From Lactobacillus sp. (GTDB lineage: Bacteria > Pseudomonadota > Alphaproteobacteria > RF32 > CAG-239): 9,343 bases of DNA. The first letter of the stretch is position 1, and each line of letters opens with the position of its first letter. Shown in pieces: positions 1 to 6,303 of the stretch. The stretch covers positions 1-9,343 of the forward strand of contig JAISFX010000166.1 of NCBI GenBank assembly GCA_031263385.1, written 5' to 3'. The notes under the pieces were generated by a model. It was not told where the DNA came from. It saw nothing but the letters and a program-made list of their open reading frames with translations, and ran no database searches. Made by a program: the position numbers and the translations under genes.

Positions 1-539
1 CTGGTATAGAAGAAATGATAATGGGCACCAGAATTGCTAAAGCCTTCAAGCATGTTTTTGCCTCAAGCTTTTATTACAATGACGGCATTGCCGAGAAGCC
101 GGCAACCGCCATTAATTATACCAACAAAACCCAGCACCTTTTCAGAATAAACAAAGGCATTTTCAACTACTACGAAAATAAAAAGATTAACCAGCACACC
201 CCTCACGAAGGCAAATACATCCAGTTTTCAAACATGATTTATATTGGTGATGGCGAAACCGATGTCCCCTGCATGAAGATGGTGATGTATCAAGGCGGCC
301 ATGCCATCGCTGTTTACAACCCGCTTAAAGAAAACTCTAGAGACACCGCTCTCGAGCTTTTCGACCATAAGAGAACCAACTTCATAGCCCCCACAGACTA
401 TTCCAAAGGCTCTGAGATTGAAAATATTGTAAAGCTCATTGTCGATAAAATAGATACCCAAAGCAAATGCTCTGACATAAAAAACAAAACCAAAAAAGAG
501 CTGGAAGAATACAAACGCAAAATGCTTTGCCACATATAA
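1..539 (+). CDS. HAD-family phosphatase-like hydrolase, 3' part only
   Basis: C-terminal part of a haloacid dehalogenase (HAD) superfamily hydrolase, probably a cytosolic phosphomonoesterase. The reading frame is open from the first complete codon (3-5) to TAA at 537-539. The ATG at 15 is internal, because in-frame codons for Gly-Ile-Glu-Glu precede it, so the gene starts outside the window. The visible hallmark is HAD motif IV, YIGDGETDVPCMK, whose acidic residues bind Mg2+. The sequence before it (AINYTNKTQ, RINKGIFNYYE) resembles the core and cap-return region of phosphoserine-phosphatase-like HADs. The DxD nucleophile motif must lie upstream and cannot be checked. The tail is Lys/Glu-rich (KTKKELEEYKRK). 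The gene converges on hisS and shares its terminator. The substrate cannot be told from this part. Confidence 0.85.
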   Translation, partial: GIEEMIMGTRIAKAFKHVFASSFYYNDGIAEKPATAINYTNKTQHLFRINKGIFNYYENKKINQHTPHEGKYIQFSNMIYIGDGETDVPCMKMVMYQGGHAIAVYNPLKENSRDTALELFDHKRTNFIAPTDYSKGSEIENIVKLIVDKIDTQSKCSDIKNKTKKELEEYKRKMLCHI

Positions 540-573
540 ACAATAAACAGCCCCATTGGGCTGTTTATTGTTT
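538..573. terminator. Bidirectional rho-independent terminator between the HAD gene and hisS
   Basis: Perfect 16-bp inverted repeat: AAACAATAAACAGCCC (538-553), loop CATT (554-557), and its exact complement (558-573). The stem has a GC-rich top with A runs on one side and T runs on the other, so it can stop transcripts from either direction. It begins inside the TAA stop of the HAD gene and ends 10 bases before the hisS stop codon, so one hairpin serves both convergent genes. Confidence 0.85.
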
Positions 574-583
574 CTGCATACGC

Positions 584-1840
584 CTATTTTTTAGACAATG
601 GCTTAGGCTCTTCCGATTCCCCAAACACATACATATAGTTATAGCCAAAGTCAGCATACATATCCAACTGCTTGCCAAACTTTTTGGCTTTTCTCTGTGC
701 TGTTACAATAAAGCCTTCTTTCCTAAATTCTTCAATCTTCTTAACCACATTTGCCAAAATCTGGTCCTCAGAGAAAATAAATATAAGCTTTTTCTCTTCG
801 CCGAGATTAACCATATTTGTATCTTTAATAATCTCGCAAATACGTTCAAAACCAATAGAGAAACCAACAGCCGGAACGGATTCGTTCAAAAACTTTCCAA
901 TCATCTTGTCATAGCGCCCGCCGCCGGCAATTGATGAGTTTAAGCCTGCAGCAGAAATCTCAAACACCATACCGGTATAATACCCCATACCACGCACCAG
1001 CGATTTATCATAAATCACGCTAAATCGGCCTTCTGACAAAGAAGTCAGTTCACGCACCACGTTCTGAACATTTTTAACAATCTCTTGGTCTGCACAAAAC
1101 TGCCCAACATTATCTAAATCCAAAAGATCTTCTTTAGAGATTAAGTCAACAAACTTGTCAACTACTGCCGCATCAAAGCCTTTTTCTTTAAGCTCTTCCT
1201 CAACACCCTTCATGCCAACTTTATCAAGCTTGTCAAAAGTAATACTTACTGACGGAATTTCCTCTTCTTTAAAACCGGAACATTTAATAATGTCACTCAA
1301 AATTCTGCGGTCATTAATACGAACCGTAAAATCCTTAAAGCCGATATTCAAAAGAGCTTGCGTTGTAACATAAATCAGCTCTTGCTCTGCATGAACACTA
1401 TCATCTCCAACAATATCAATATCACATTGGAAGAACTCTCTATATCTTCCCTTCTGAGGCCTCTCTGCCCTAAAAACCTTATCAATCTGAATACACTTAA
1501 ACGGTGTTGGCAGCTTTGCCCTGTTATTTGCATAATAACGTGACAACGGCAACGTCAAATCATATCTGAGACCACTGTCAACCAAATCATCTTCTGTTAA
1601 ATCAGACTTTGTCAAATCAAGCTTCTGCCCTCTTTTTAATATCTTAAAAATAAGGCTCAAATTTTCACCGCCATCACTTTGAGTAAGACGCTCAATATCT
1701 TCCATAATAGGCGTATTAATTCTCTCAAAACCATATTGTTTATAGGTATCAAGAATAATTCCCTGTACCTTATCGCGAAGTTTCACCTCATCTGGCAAAA
1801 AATCTCTTGTTCCCCTAACCGGGTTTGCATTCATAGCCAT
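584..1840 (-). CDS. hisS: Histidine--tRNA ligase (HisRS)
   Basis: Class II aminoacyl-tRNA synthetase that charges tRNA-His with histidine using ATP, in the cytosol, normally as a dimer. The 418 residues show PVRGTRDFLP at 7-16, motif 1 around 37-48 (GFERINTPIMED), motif 2 at 121-139 (KVFRAERPQKGRYREFFQC), the HisRS signatures LVRGMGYYTG (281-290) and AGGGRYD (305-311), and motif 3 (VPAVGFSIGFER, 322-333). An anticodon-binding domain follows from about 350. Two ATGs lie two codons apart. The first is chosen because AAGGA sits 9 bases upstream of it, which would be about 15 from the second. Oddity: the protein stops 8 residues after FGESE, whereas E. coli HisRS continues roughly 30 residues there with a VVKDL..GEQ strand. 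The anticodon domain therefore seems shortened, although total length is near normal. The function call is secure. Confidence 0.97.
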   Translation of the reverse strand: MAMNANPVRGTRDFLPDEVKLRDKVQGIILDTYKQYGFERINTPIMEDIERLTQSDGGENLSLIFKILKRGQKLDLTKSDLTEDDLVDSGLRYDLTLPLSRYYANNRAKLPTPFKCIQIDKVFRAERPQKGRYREFFQCDIDIVGDDSVHAEQELIYVTTQALLNIGFKDFTVRINDRRILSDIIKCSGFKEEEIPSVSITFDKLDKVGMKGVEEELKEKGFDAAVVDKFVDLISKEDLLDLDNVGQFCADQEIVKNVQNVVRELTSLSEGRFSVIYDKSLVRGMGYYTGMVFEISAAGLNSSIAGGGRYDKMIGKFLNESVPAVGFSIGFERICEIIKDTNMVNLGEEKKLIFIFSEDQILANVVKKIEEFRKEGFIVTAQRKAKKFGKQLDMYADFGYNYMYVFGESEEPKPLSKK

Positions 1841-1872
1841 TTCTCAAATTCCTTTTTTATCCAATTTACCCT

Positions 1873-1900
1873 AAATTACATCAATCTTGACTTATTTCAA
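1873..1900 (-). promoter_or_regulatory. Possible hisS promoter
   Basis: On the minus strand TTGAAA (1895-1900) is followed after 16 bases by TAATTT (1873-1878), upstream of the hisS ribosome binding site. The -35 match is good and the -10 match is poor, so this is a weak call in an AT-rich gap. Confidence 0.28.
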
Positions 1901-1909
1901 GAAAAAACA

Positions 1910-1939
1910 TTGACCAACCCCTAAACCGTTGCTTATAGT
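1910..1939 (+). promoter_or_regulatory. Sigma-70-like promoter for the broken membrane-protein gene
   Basis: TTGACC (1910-1915) and TATAGT (1934-1939) each match the consensus at five of six positions and are 18 bases apart. Transcription would begin near 1946, leaving a leader of about 50 bases before the ATG at 1995. This placement argues against translation starting at the TTG at 1929, which lies inside the promoter. Confidence 0.5.
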
Positions 1940-1994
1940 CAACATTATAAGGATTGCCCAAACATCAGACAGCTCACCCGAAAGTATTGCCATC

Positions 1995-2557
1995 ATGAAA
2001 AAAACCTTCATTCGCGCCTTAACAAGCCTTTTTTCTGAGAAATCTAAAGAAACATTCCCCAAAAGCGAAGAAATGCAGCATAAATATATGTTCGTATCCC
2101 TCGGCGCTTTTTTTCTATGTACTGCAGTATATGCCCTATTTTCTAAGTTAACACCTTCTTCTACTGCAACAAAGATAATGGCTTCTGCGAGTTACAAGGA
2201 CAAAGTGTCATAAACCTCAGTTACCACACTATAAAAAAATATGCCCTAGATGATATTCTTGCCGCTCAATACCTCTCTGATACACAGGAAAATTCCAACA
2301 ATAAAGGAGAATATTATATCCACCTCATCACAACAAACGGAAGAGAAATATTCCCCACAATATTTTACAGCGAAGAAGCCGCCCAACATGTGGCGATGGA
2401 TTTCACAGCCTTCTTGAGGTTTCCTGATAGAACAGAATTCTTGCGCAAAAATCAGTCTAACGGAATAGAAGGTGCTATCGCTTTAGCCATTATCCTTTCT
2501 ATTATGTCTCTTTTTTGTTTTTATAAAGCATTACCCAAATCAATGTTCAATAAATAA
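1995..2557 (+). pseudogene. Small two-helix membrane protein, frameshifted
   Basis: The gene lies in two frames. From ATG 1995 (MKKTFIRALTSLFSEKSK...) the first frame encodes a basic N-terminus and a membrane helix (MFVSLGAFFLCTAVYALF), then runs into TAA at 2211-2213. A second frame, one base back, is open from 2147 to TAA 2555-2557. It encodes FYCNKDNGFCELQ, then a mixed domain containing YYIHLITTNGREIFPTIFYS, then a second membrane helix (GAIALAIILSIMSLFCFYKAL). Joined, they give one sensible protein of about 188 residues with an extramembrane domain between two helices. The C-x6-C pair right after helix 1 resembles small bacterial membrane proteins with an L-x-C-D-R-x(3)-G-x-C-x-L motif, a recalled resemblance and not a search result. 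The joint needs a net loss of one base between 2147 and 2210, most likely near CCTTCTTCTACTGC (2154-2167). There is no canonical -1 slippery heptamer, so mutation or sequencing error is likelier than programmed frameshifting. Function unknown. Confidence 0.7.
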
Positions 2558-2574
2558 AATTCCTCCTTTCAAAC

Positions 2575-2611
2575 AATAAAAAAACAGCCCCGTAATTTTT
2601 TACGAGGCTGT
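2575..2611 (-). terminator. Rho-independent terminator of the minus-strand cluster
   Basis: A 12-position stem, ACAGCCCCGTAA (2584-2595) against TTACGAGGCTGT (2600-2611), has one C/A mismatch and a TTTT loop. On the minus strand it is followed by a run of T (A run at 2578-2584 on +). It lies 19 bases past the stop of the SPFH gene and closes the five-gene minus-strand cluster. It may also work weakly for the converging pseudogene. Confidence 0.8.
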
Positions 2612-2630
2612 CAAAATCTATTACCAAGAA

Positions 2631-3629
2631 CTACTTCTTGGCCGCAGCCTTACCGTCTCCATGATGATCAAACATCTGCTTAATACCATCAAGCGAGCTC
2701 AAGATACCCGTAGCTTCATAAGGCATATAAACAATCTTGTTGTTTTCACCTTCAGTAATATTGCTCAAAGTCTCTAAATACTTCATCGCAATCAAATACT
2801 TATCAGGCTGGCCTTTGTTAGCTATTGCATCAATAGTCATTTTAATAGCCTCAGCCTCAGCTGTTGCATTCTTAATTCTAGCATTGGCAGTACCTTCAGC
2901 GCGCAGAATTGCCGCCTGCTTTTCACCCTCTGCTCTATTAATCTCAGCCTCTCTCTGTCCCTCTGCCTTAAGAATAGCAGACTTCTTTAATCCCTCTGCC
3001 TCAAGAATTGCTGCACGTCTTTCACGCTCAGCCTTCATCTGTTTTTCCATAGACTGCTGAATATCTGCCGGCGGAATAACATCTTGCAGCTCAACGCGGT
3101 TAACCTTAACGCCCCACTTGTTGCTTGCCTCATCCAAGATTGCTCTAAGCTCATGGTTAATCTTGTCTCTAGACACCAAAGTCTCATCCAAATCCAACGC
3201 ACCAACAAGGTTTCTAAGAGTTGTTTGAGTAAGCTTTTCAATCGCCTCTGGAAGGTTCTGAATTTCATAAACAGCACTTTTTGCATCCACTATCTGAAAA
3301 TACAACAACGCATTAATGCTGATTGTTACGTTATCTTTAGTAATCACGTTCTGACGCGGAAAGTCATAAACAGCTTCACGCAGGTCAATCTTAGTTCTTT
3401 CCTTGATATATGAATATGAATCTCCGTTAGGAAGCTTTTGTGTAACCTTCCATGAAATAGTACGAGGAGCCTCCAAAATCGGAAAAATAAAGTTCAAGCC
3501 TGGGGTAAGCTCTTTCTCAAACTTACCAAGTCTCTCAACGACCACCGATTCTGCCTGTTGAACGATAAATATACCTTTAATAAAATAAATCAGTGCCAAT
3601 ACTACTAAAACAATCAAAAACTCTACCAT
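2631..3629 (-). CDS. qmcA: QmcA-like SPFH/band 7 membrane protein
   Basis: SPFH-domain (stomatin/prohibitin/flotillin) protein of 332 residues, expected to form large membrane-anchored oligomers in the inner membrane. One N-terminal helix (about 3-20) is followed by the SPFH domain (about 20-185: VVVERLGKFEKELTPGLNF, NVITKDNVTISINALLYFQI, NKWGVKVNRVELQDVIPP). A coiled coil follows with four 11-residue repeats at 207, 218, 229 and 240 (AILEAEG, AILKAEG, EINRAEG, AILRAEG). The C-terminus KYLETL...NNKIVYMPYEATGILSSLDGI matches the C-terminus of E. coli QmcA as I recall it. Compared with E. coli QmcA there are about 20 extra residues before DLREAVYDFPRQ, as in the paraslipin-like subgroup. The start chosen is ATG 3629, with AGAAGGGG 8 bases upstream. 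The TTG at 3650 would overlap NfeD and lacks this site. NfeD ends one base upstream, so translation is probably coupled. Confidence 0.92.
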   Translation of the reverse strand: MVEFLIVLVVLALIYFIKGIFIVQQAESVVVERLGKFEKELTPGLNFIFPILEAPRTISWKVTQKLPNGDSYSYIKERTKIDLREAVYDFPRQNVITKDNVTISINALLYFQIVDAKSAVYEIQNLPEAIEKLTQTTLRNLVGALDLDETLVSRDKINHELRAILDEASNKWGVKVNRVELQDVIPPADIQQSMEKQMKAERERRAAILEAEGLKKSAILKAEGQREAEINRAEGEKQAAILRAEGTANARIKNATAEAEAIKMTIDAIANKGQPDKYLIAMKYLETLSNITEGENNKIVYMPYEATGILSSLDGIKQMFDHHGDGKAAAKK

Positions 3630-3630
3630 A

Positions 3631-4056
3631 CTATTCGCCCCTTCTGACAAACATCGTTAAACCTTCATTTTTATAAATGTCAACCACCTCTCCAACGGCA
3701 ATCTCTTTACCGTCCTCGATTCGCGCGTTCCACCTTTCATCAAAAACACTAATCGCCCCTGATATTTTTGTAACCTTTTCCGTAACCTTAGCCTTCTGCC
3801 CAATATATTTTCCAATACCGGTTTCAATCTTTTTCTTCTTGTTATTTTTAACCAGCCATGGGTAAAGAAAGGCCAACAGAACCAATGATGACCCCACTAG
3901 AATATAAATCAAAATATCCCATTCACGAATATAAACCGAGCAAACCGCCGTAATAAAACATGCAATTGCAATGTTCAAGAAAAACATTGTTGGCGTCAAA
4001 ATCTCAATGATAAACATCACCACACCGGCAATCGCAAATATCTGCCACATTTCCAT
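3631..4056 (-). CDS. Short NfeD-family membrane protein (YbbJ-like)
   Basis: NfeD-family protein of 141 residues, the short type without the ClpP-like protease domain, corresponding to E. coli YbbJ, the neighbour of QmcA. Three membrane helices occupy about 5-22, 25-44 and 50-69, with the typical start WQIFAIAGVVMFIIEILTP. After a basic KNNKKKK linker comes a C-terminal OB-fold domain, about 80-141 (GQKAKVTEKV, SGAISVFDERWNARIEDGKEIAVGEVVDIYKNEGLTMFVRR), containing the family's G-x-[IV]-x(5)-W-x-A pattern. NfeD proteins pair with SPFH proteins, and here the pair is adjacent and in the usual order. AGAGGG lies 12 bases upstream of ATG 4056, a little far. A second ATG two codons later is possible. 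Confidence 0.9.
   Translation of the reverse strand: MEMWQIFAIAGVVMFIIEILTPTMFFLNIAIACFITAVCSVYIREWDILIYILVGSSLVLLAFLYPWLVKNNKKKKIETGIGKYIGQKAKVTEKVTKISGAISVFDERWNARIEDGKEIAVGEVVDIYKNEGLTMFVRRGE
3638..3645 (-). promoter_or_regulatory. Ribosome binding site that fixes the qmcA start
   Basis: AGAAGGGG on the minus strand, 8 bases before ATG 3629. It lies within the last codons of the upstream NfeD gene, so ribosomes finishing NfeD can reinitiate at once on the SPFH gene. Confidence 0.75.
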
Positions 4057-4124
4057 AATATTTTAATACCCTCTCACGTTAACGCACCTTCAAGGCTAAC
4101 GAATATTATCTCCAAAAGCAATAA

Positions 4125-4766
4125 TTAATTTCTAAGAACATACAATTCATTGTTGTACCACTGCGCCAAAAACACATCCTTATATTCATTAATGCCCTTC
4201 TTGGCCAACTCTTTATCCAACCACTTAAGATCTTTTTTAATCTGCTTTAGAGCCTCTGTATTAACAACACCATCATCGACCAGCAACAAAGCATATTCAC
4301 AACCATGCTTCTTAACAACCGTAATATCTCCGTTTGCCTCAATCTGCGCCACTTTAACATCTTTTATAGAATGTATCTCTTTGTTTCTTAACAAAAACAT
4401 CAAATCGGTCATGCATAGTCTTGATTTTTTGAGTTTATCAACATCAAGTTTACCGTCTTGAATAATAACCTCGGGGATTCCGTATAATATCTTTCTTCCC
4501 ACCCATGTCTTGTTAGTCAGGTAATTAACTGCAAACATAATCACAAAATAAATCGCCATAACCATAGTAAAACCATCTAGCGATATATCATGATTATAAA
4601 TAAAACCACCTACAAGTCCGCATAAAATAAAATTGCTTACCAAATCGAGCGATGTCATCTGCGAAAACTGCCTTCTTGCCCCAACATAGTGCAAAAAAAC
4701 AAGTACATAAACTAACCCGATTAAAAGCTTAAAACCTACCCATAAGTAATATTCATATCCAGCCAT
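4125..4766 (-). CDS. DUF421/YetF-like membrane protein (copy A)
   Basis: Member of the DUF421 family (Bacillus YetF, E. coli YcaP), whose biochemical role is not established. The 213 residues begin with about three membrane helices (about 8-26, 43-60, 64-83) carrying the family signature ARRQFSQMTSLDLVSNFIL. A cytoplasmic domain follows (GIPEVIIQDGKLDVDKLKK, MTDLMFLLRNKEIHSIKDVKVAQIE), then a C-terminal segment with YALLLVDDGVV and WLDKELAKKG. Full length is normal for the family and there are no breaks. The start at ATG 4766 is supported by GAGAGGAG (4773-4780) with a 6-base spacer. It is paralogous to copy B at 5465-6112. It lies 68 bases upstream of NfeD and 53 bases downstream of the acyltransferase, so it is probably in the same transcript. 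Confidence 0.85.
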   Translation of the reverse strand: MAGYEYYLWVGFKLLIGLVYVLVFLHYVGARRQFSQMTSLDLVSNFILCGLVGGFIYNHDISLDGFTMVMAIYFVIMFAVNYLTNKTWVGRKILYGIPEVIIQDGKLDVDKLKKSRLCMTDLMFLLRNKEIHSIKDVKVAQIEANGDITVVKKHGCEYALLLVDDGVVNTEALKQIKKDLKWLDKELAKKGINEYKDVFLAQWYNNELYVLRN

Positions 4767-4780
4767 GCCTGTCTCCTCTC

Positions 4781-4801
4781 AAATAAGAAATACTCTTATT
4801 T
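4781..4801. repeat. Intercistronic inverted repeat
   Basis: AAATAAGA (4781-4788) and its exact complement TCTTATTT (4794-4801) are separated by 5 bases. The hairpin lies between the acyltransferase stop and the ribosome binding site of DUF421 copy A. It is AT-rich and lacks a following T run, so it is a poor terminator. It may protect or tune the message, or be a chance palindrome in AT-rich DNA. Confidence 0.4.
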
Positions 4802-4819
4802 AAAATAATTTCAAGTATT

Positions 4820-5338
4820 CTATAATAAACCGGCAAGCTTCAATGTGTTAAGAACATTTTCCTTATTACGTTTTTTTATTGGGCGTATTGGCCTTCCGGC
4901 ATAAACTGTCCATGGCTCAAATTTGTAATTTGACGGAACATAACTCAAAGCCCCAATGCTCACCCCTTCAGGAATATGGTTGCCCGGCATAATAACCGAG
5001 TTCGTACCAATCCCCGTATATTTGCCCATAGTAACATTGCCTTTAATTTCTTTTACCTGCTTAATTGAGTGCGTAACAAGTTCATTAACATAATCGTTAC
5101 TGCTCAGCCACACTTTAACCCCTGCAGCCAAACTCGAGCAACTTCCCATTTCAAATTGATATTCTCCGTCGCCTCCGGCAATATATGTACCGGGAGCAAT
5201 CTCACAATGGTCTCCTATCTTACAGGCTGATGATATCCTACAGAAATCAGATATCCTAACATTGTCACCCACCTCAAGCAGATTCGGTTTTTTAATAACC
5301 ACATATTCACCCAATACAAAATTCTTTCCGTGCTTCAT
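4820..5338 (-). CDS. Hexapeptide-repeat (left-handed beta-helix) acyltransferase
   Basis: Predicted acetyl- or acyltransferase of 172 residues from the left-handed beta-helix family, which works as a trimer and usually transfers acetyl from acetyl-CoA to a sugar hydroxyl or amine. The hexapeptide ladder is visible at about 10-52 (VIKKPNLLEVGDNVRIS, RISSACKIGDHCEIAPG) and again at 100-150 (NVTMGKYTGIGTNSVIMPG, IPEGVSIGALSYV, PWTVYAGRPIRPIKKR). The loop GVKVWLSSNDYVNE (73-86) corresponds to the G-V-x-[IV]-x(2)-[AG]-S-D-D-Y loop of sugar O-acetyltransferases. His90 follows it and is a candidate catalytic base, which is an inference. The C-terminal YAGRP...IKKR is typical of the family. GGA precedes ATG 5338 by 8 bases. 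It sits between two DUF421 paralogues rather than in a polysaccharide cluster, so the substrate is open. No convincing promoter was seen in the 126-base gap upstream. Confidence 0.85.
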   Translation of the reverse strand: MKHGKNFVLGEYVVIKKPNLLEVGDNVRISDFCRISSACKIGDHCEIAPGTYIAGGDGEYQFEMGSCSSLAAGVKVWLSSNDYVNELVTHSIKQVKEIKGNVTMGKYTGIGTNSVIMPGNHIPEGVSIGALSYVPSNYKFEPWTVYAGRPIRPIKKRNKENVLNTLKLAGLL

Positions 5339-5464
5339 AACTTCTTTCCATTCTAAAAATTAAAAATGATAACCTCTATCTTAACTTTTAAACAGAAACT
5401 ACGTCATCTAGCAAATCAAAAAAAATTTTCTATTGTTACCGAAATATTCTGAAATTTATTTTTA

Positions 5465-6112
5465 TTAGTCTTTGACCTTAATTATGTAGAATTGTTTATT
5501 ATACCACTGCGCACAAAACACCTCACTAATATCTTTTATGCCCTTCTCCTTTAGCTCTTTACGCAGCCATTTCTCATTTTTCTGAAGCTGCTCCAACGCA
5601 TCATCGTTTATAACTCCATTGTCAATCAAGAGCAAAGCATAATCAGCCTCATTTTTCTTAGCAACCGTCAGCTCTCCACCAATCTCAATCTGCGCAAGCT
5701 TTACCTCTGTTAAAGAATGAATATCTTTCTGACGCAGCAAAGACATAAAATCTGTCATACTTATCTTTGCCTGCTTAAGCTTGTCAATATCAAGATGTCC
5801 ATCTTTAATAATGATTGTCGGAACCCCCACAAGAATTCTGCGCCCCAATCTAGTCCTGTTGGTAAACCAGTTCAACGCAGCAACAATTGCAAAAAATATT
5901 ATCAATACAATAAAGAAACCATACATCGAAATATCGGTATTATATATAAAGCCGCTCAATATACCGCCCAAAATAAAATTGCTTATCAAATCAATTGCTG
6001 TCATCTGCGAGAACTGCTTCCTGCTTGACGAAAAATGGAACATCAGCAAAACCAGCGCAAAGCCAATAAAAAGCTTCAAACCTACCTCGCCGTAATATAT
6101 CCAAACCTCCAT
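5465..6112 (-). CDS. DUF421/YetF-like membrane protein (copy B)
   Basis: Second DUF421-family protein, 215 residues, with the same plan as copy A: about three N-terminal helices, the signature SRKQFSQMTAIDLISNFILG (31-50), then the cytoplasmic part (GVPTIIIKDGHLDIDKLKQ, MTDFMSLLRQKDIHSLTEVKLAQIE, YALLLIDNGVI). The C-terminus is AQWYNKQFYIIKVKD. It aligns to copy A without gaps at about 114 of 212 identical positions (hand count). GAGGAGG (6118-6124) lies 5 bases before ATG 6112. The leader GAGGAGGCAGGC matches the leader of copy A except for small changes, so gene and ribosome binding site were duplicated together. It is the first gene of the minus-strand cluster. A terminator at 6178-6211 separates it from what lies upstream, so its promoter should lie within 6113-6177, where only AT-rich DNA without a clear consensus is seen. 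Confidence 0.85.
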   Translation of the reverse strand: MEVWIYYGEVGLKLFIGFALVLLMFHFSSSRKQFSQMTAIDLISNFILGGILSGFIYNTDISMYGFFIVLIIFFAIVAALNWFTNRTRLGRRILVGVPTIIIKDGHLDIDKLKQAKISMTDFMSLLRQKDIHSLTEVKLAQIEIGGELTVAKKNEADYALLLIDNGVINDDALEQLQKNEKWLRKELKEKGIKDISEVFCAQWYNKQFYIIKVKD

Positions 6113-6177
6113 GCCTGCCTCCTCAAAATTATCATCTCTACCCTATTTAACCCCAATCTCTCTAATTTAAAGTAAAC

Positions 6178-6211
6178 AAAAAGGCTCTCACCGAAAGGTA
6201 AAAGCCTTTTT
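6178..6211 (-). terminator. Rho-independent terminator, possibly bidirectional
   Basis: AAAAAGGCT (6178-6186) and AGCCTTTTT (6203-6211) form a 9-bp stem. An inner ACC/GGT pair closes a GAAA tetraloop (6190-6199). T runs exist on both strands. It lies 18 bases past the stop of the minus-strand gene remnant at 6229-6300, so it most likely ended that gene, and it insulates the DUF421 cluster from upstream transcription. Confidence 0.75.
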
Positions 6212-6228
6212 CTTGCCTTAACACAATA

Positions 6229-6300
6229 TCACTTACCTGTGTTGCTTGAGCCTCTTTGCCCCAAAGCCGCAGAATTAGACACCTGATTCCCTAATAGCTG
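6229..6300 (-). pseudogene. Possible 3' remnant of a lost gene
   Basis: On the minus strand a 23-codon open stretch follows a TAA (6301-6303) and ends in TGA (6229-6231). It reads QLLGNQVSNSAALG and ends GSSNTGK. It has no ATG and only an internal GTG, but its composition is clearly richer in GC than the DNA upstream of it, it reads like a protein C-terminus, and it is followed at once by a terminator. I infer the tail of a chromosomal gene whose 5' part was replaced or deleted. I do not recognise the family. A very small GTG-initiated peptide or chance is possible. Confidence 0.4.
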
Positions 6301-6303
6301 TTA

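Noticed and set aside
228..533. Minus-strand open frame opposite the HAD gene
   Set aside because: It is antisense to the HAD motif IV coding region and has no recognisable motif.
527..934. Plus-strand open frames across hisS (527-934, 672-914, 1155-1373, 1358-1543, 1679-1924)
   Set aside because: They are antisense to the well-supported hisS and show no family-like sequence.
1929..1994. TTG at 1929 as start of the membrane-protein gene
   Set aside because: It overlaps the predicted -35/-10 promoter (1910-1939), has no ribosome binding site, and ATG 1995 gives a normal basic N-terminus before the helix.
2147..2210. Programmed -1 ribosomal frameshifting
   Set aside because: No X-XXY-YYZ slippery heptamer occurs in frame within the overlap, and I saw no clear downstream stimulatory hairpin. 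Mutation is simpler.
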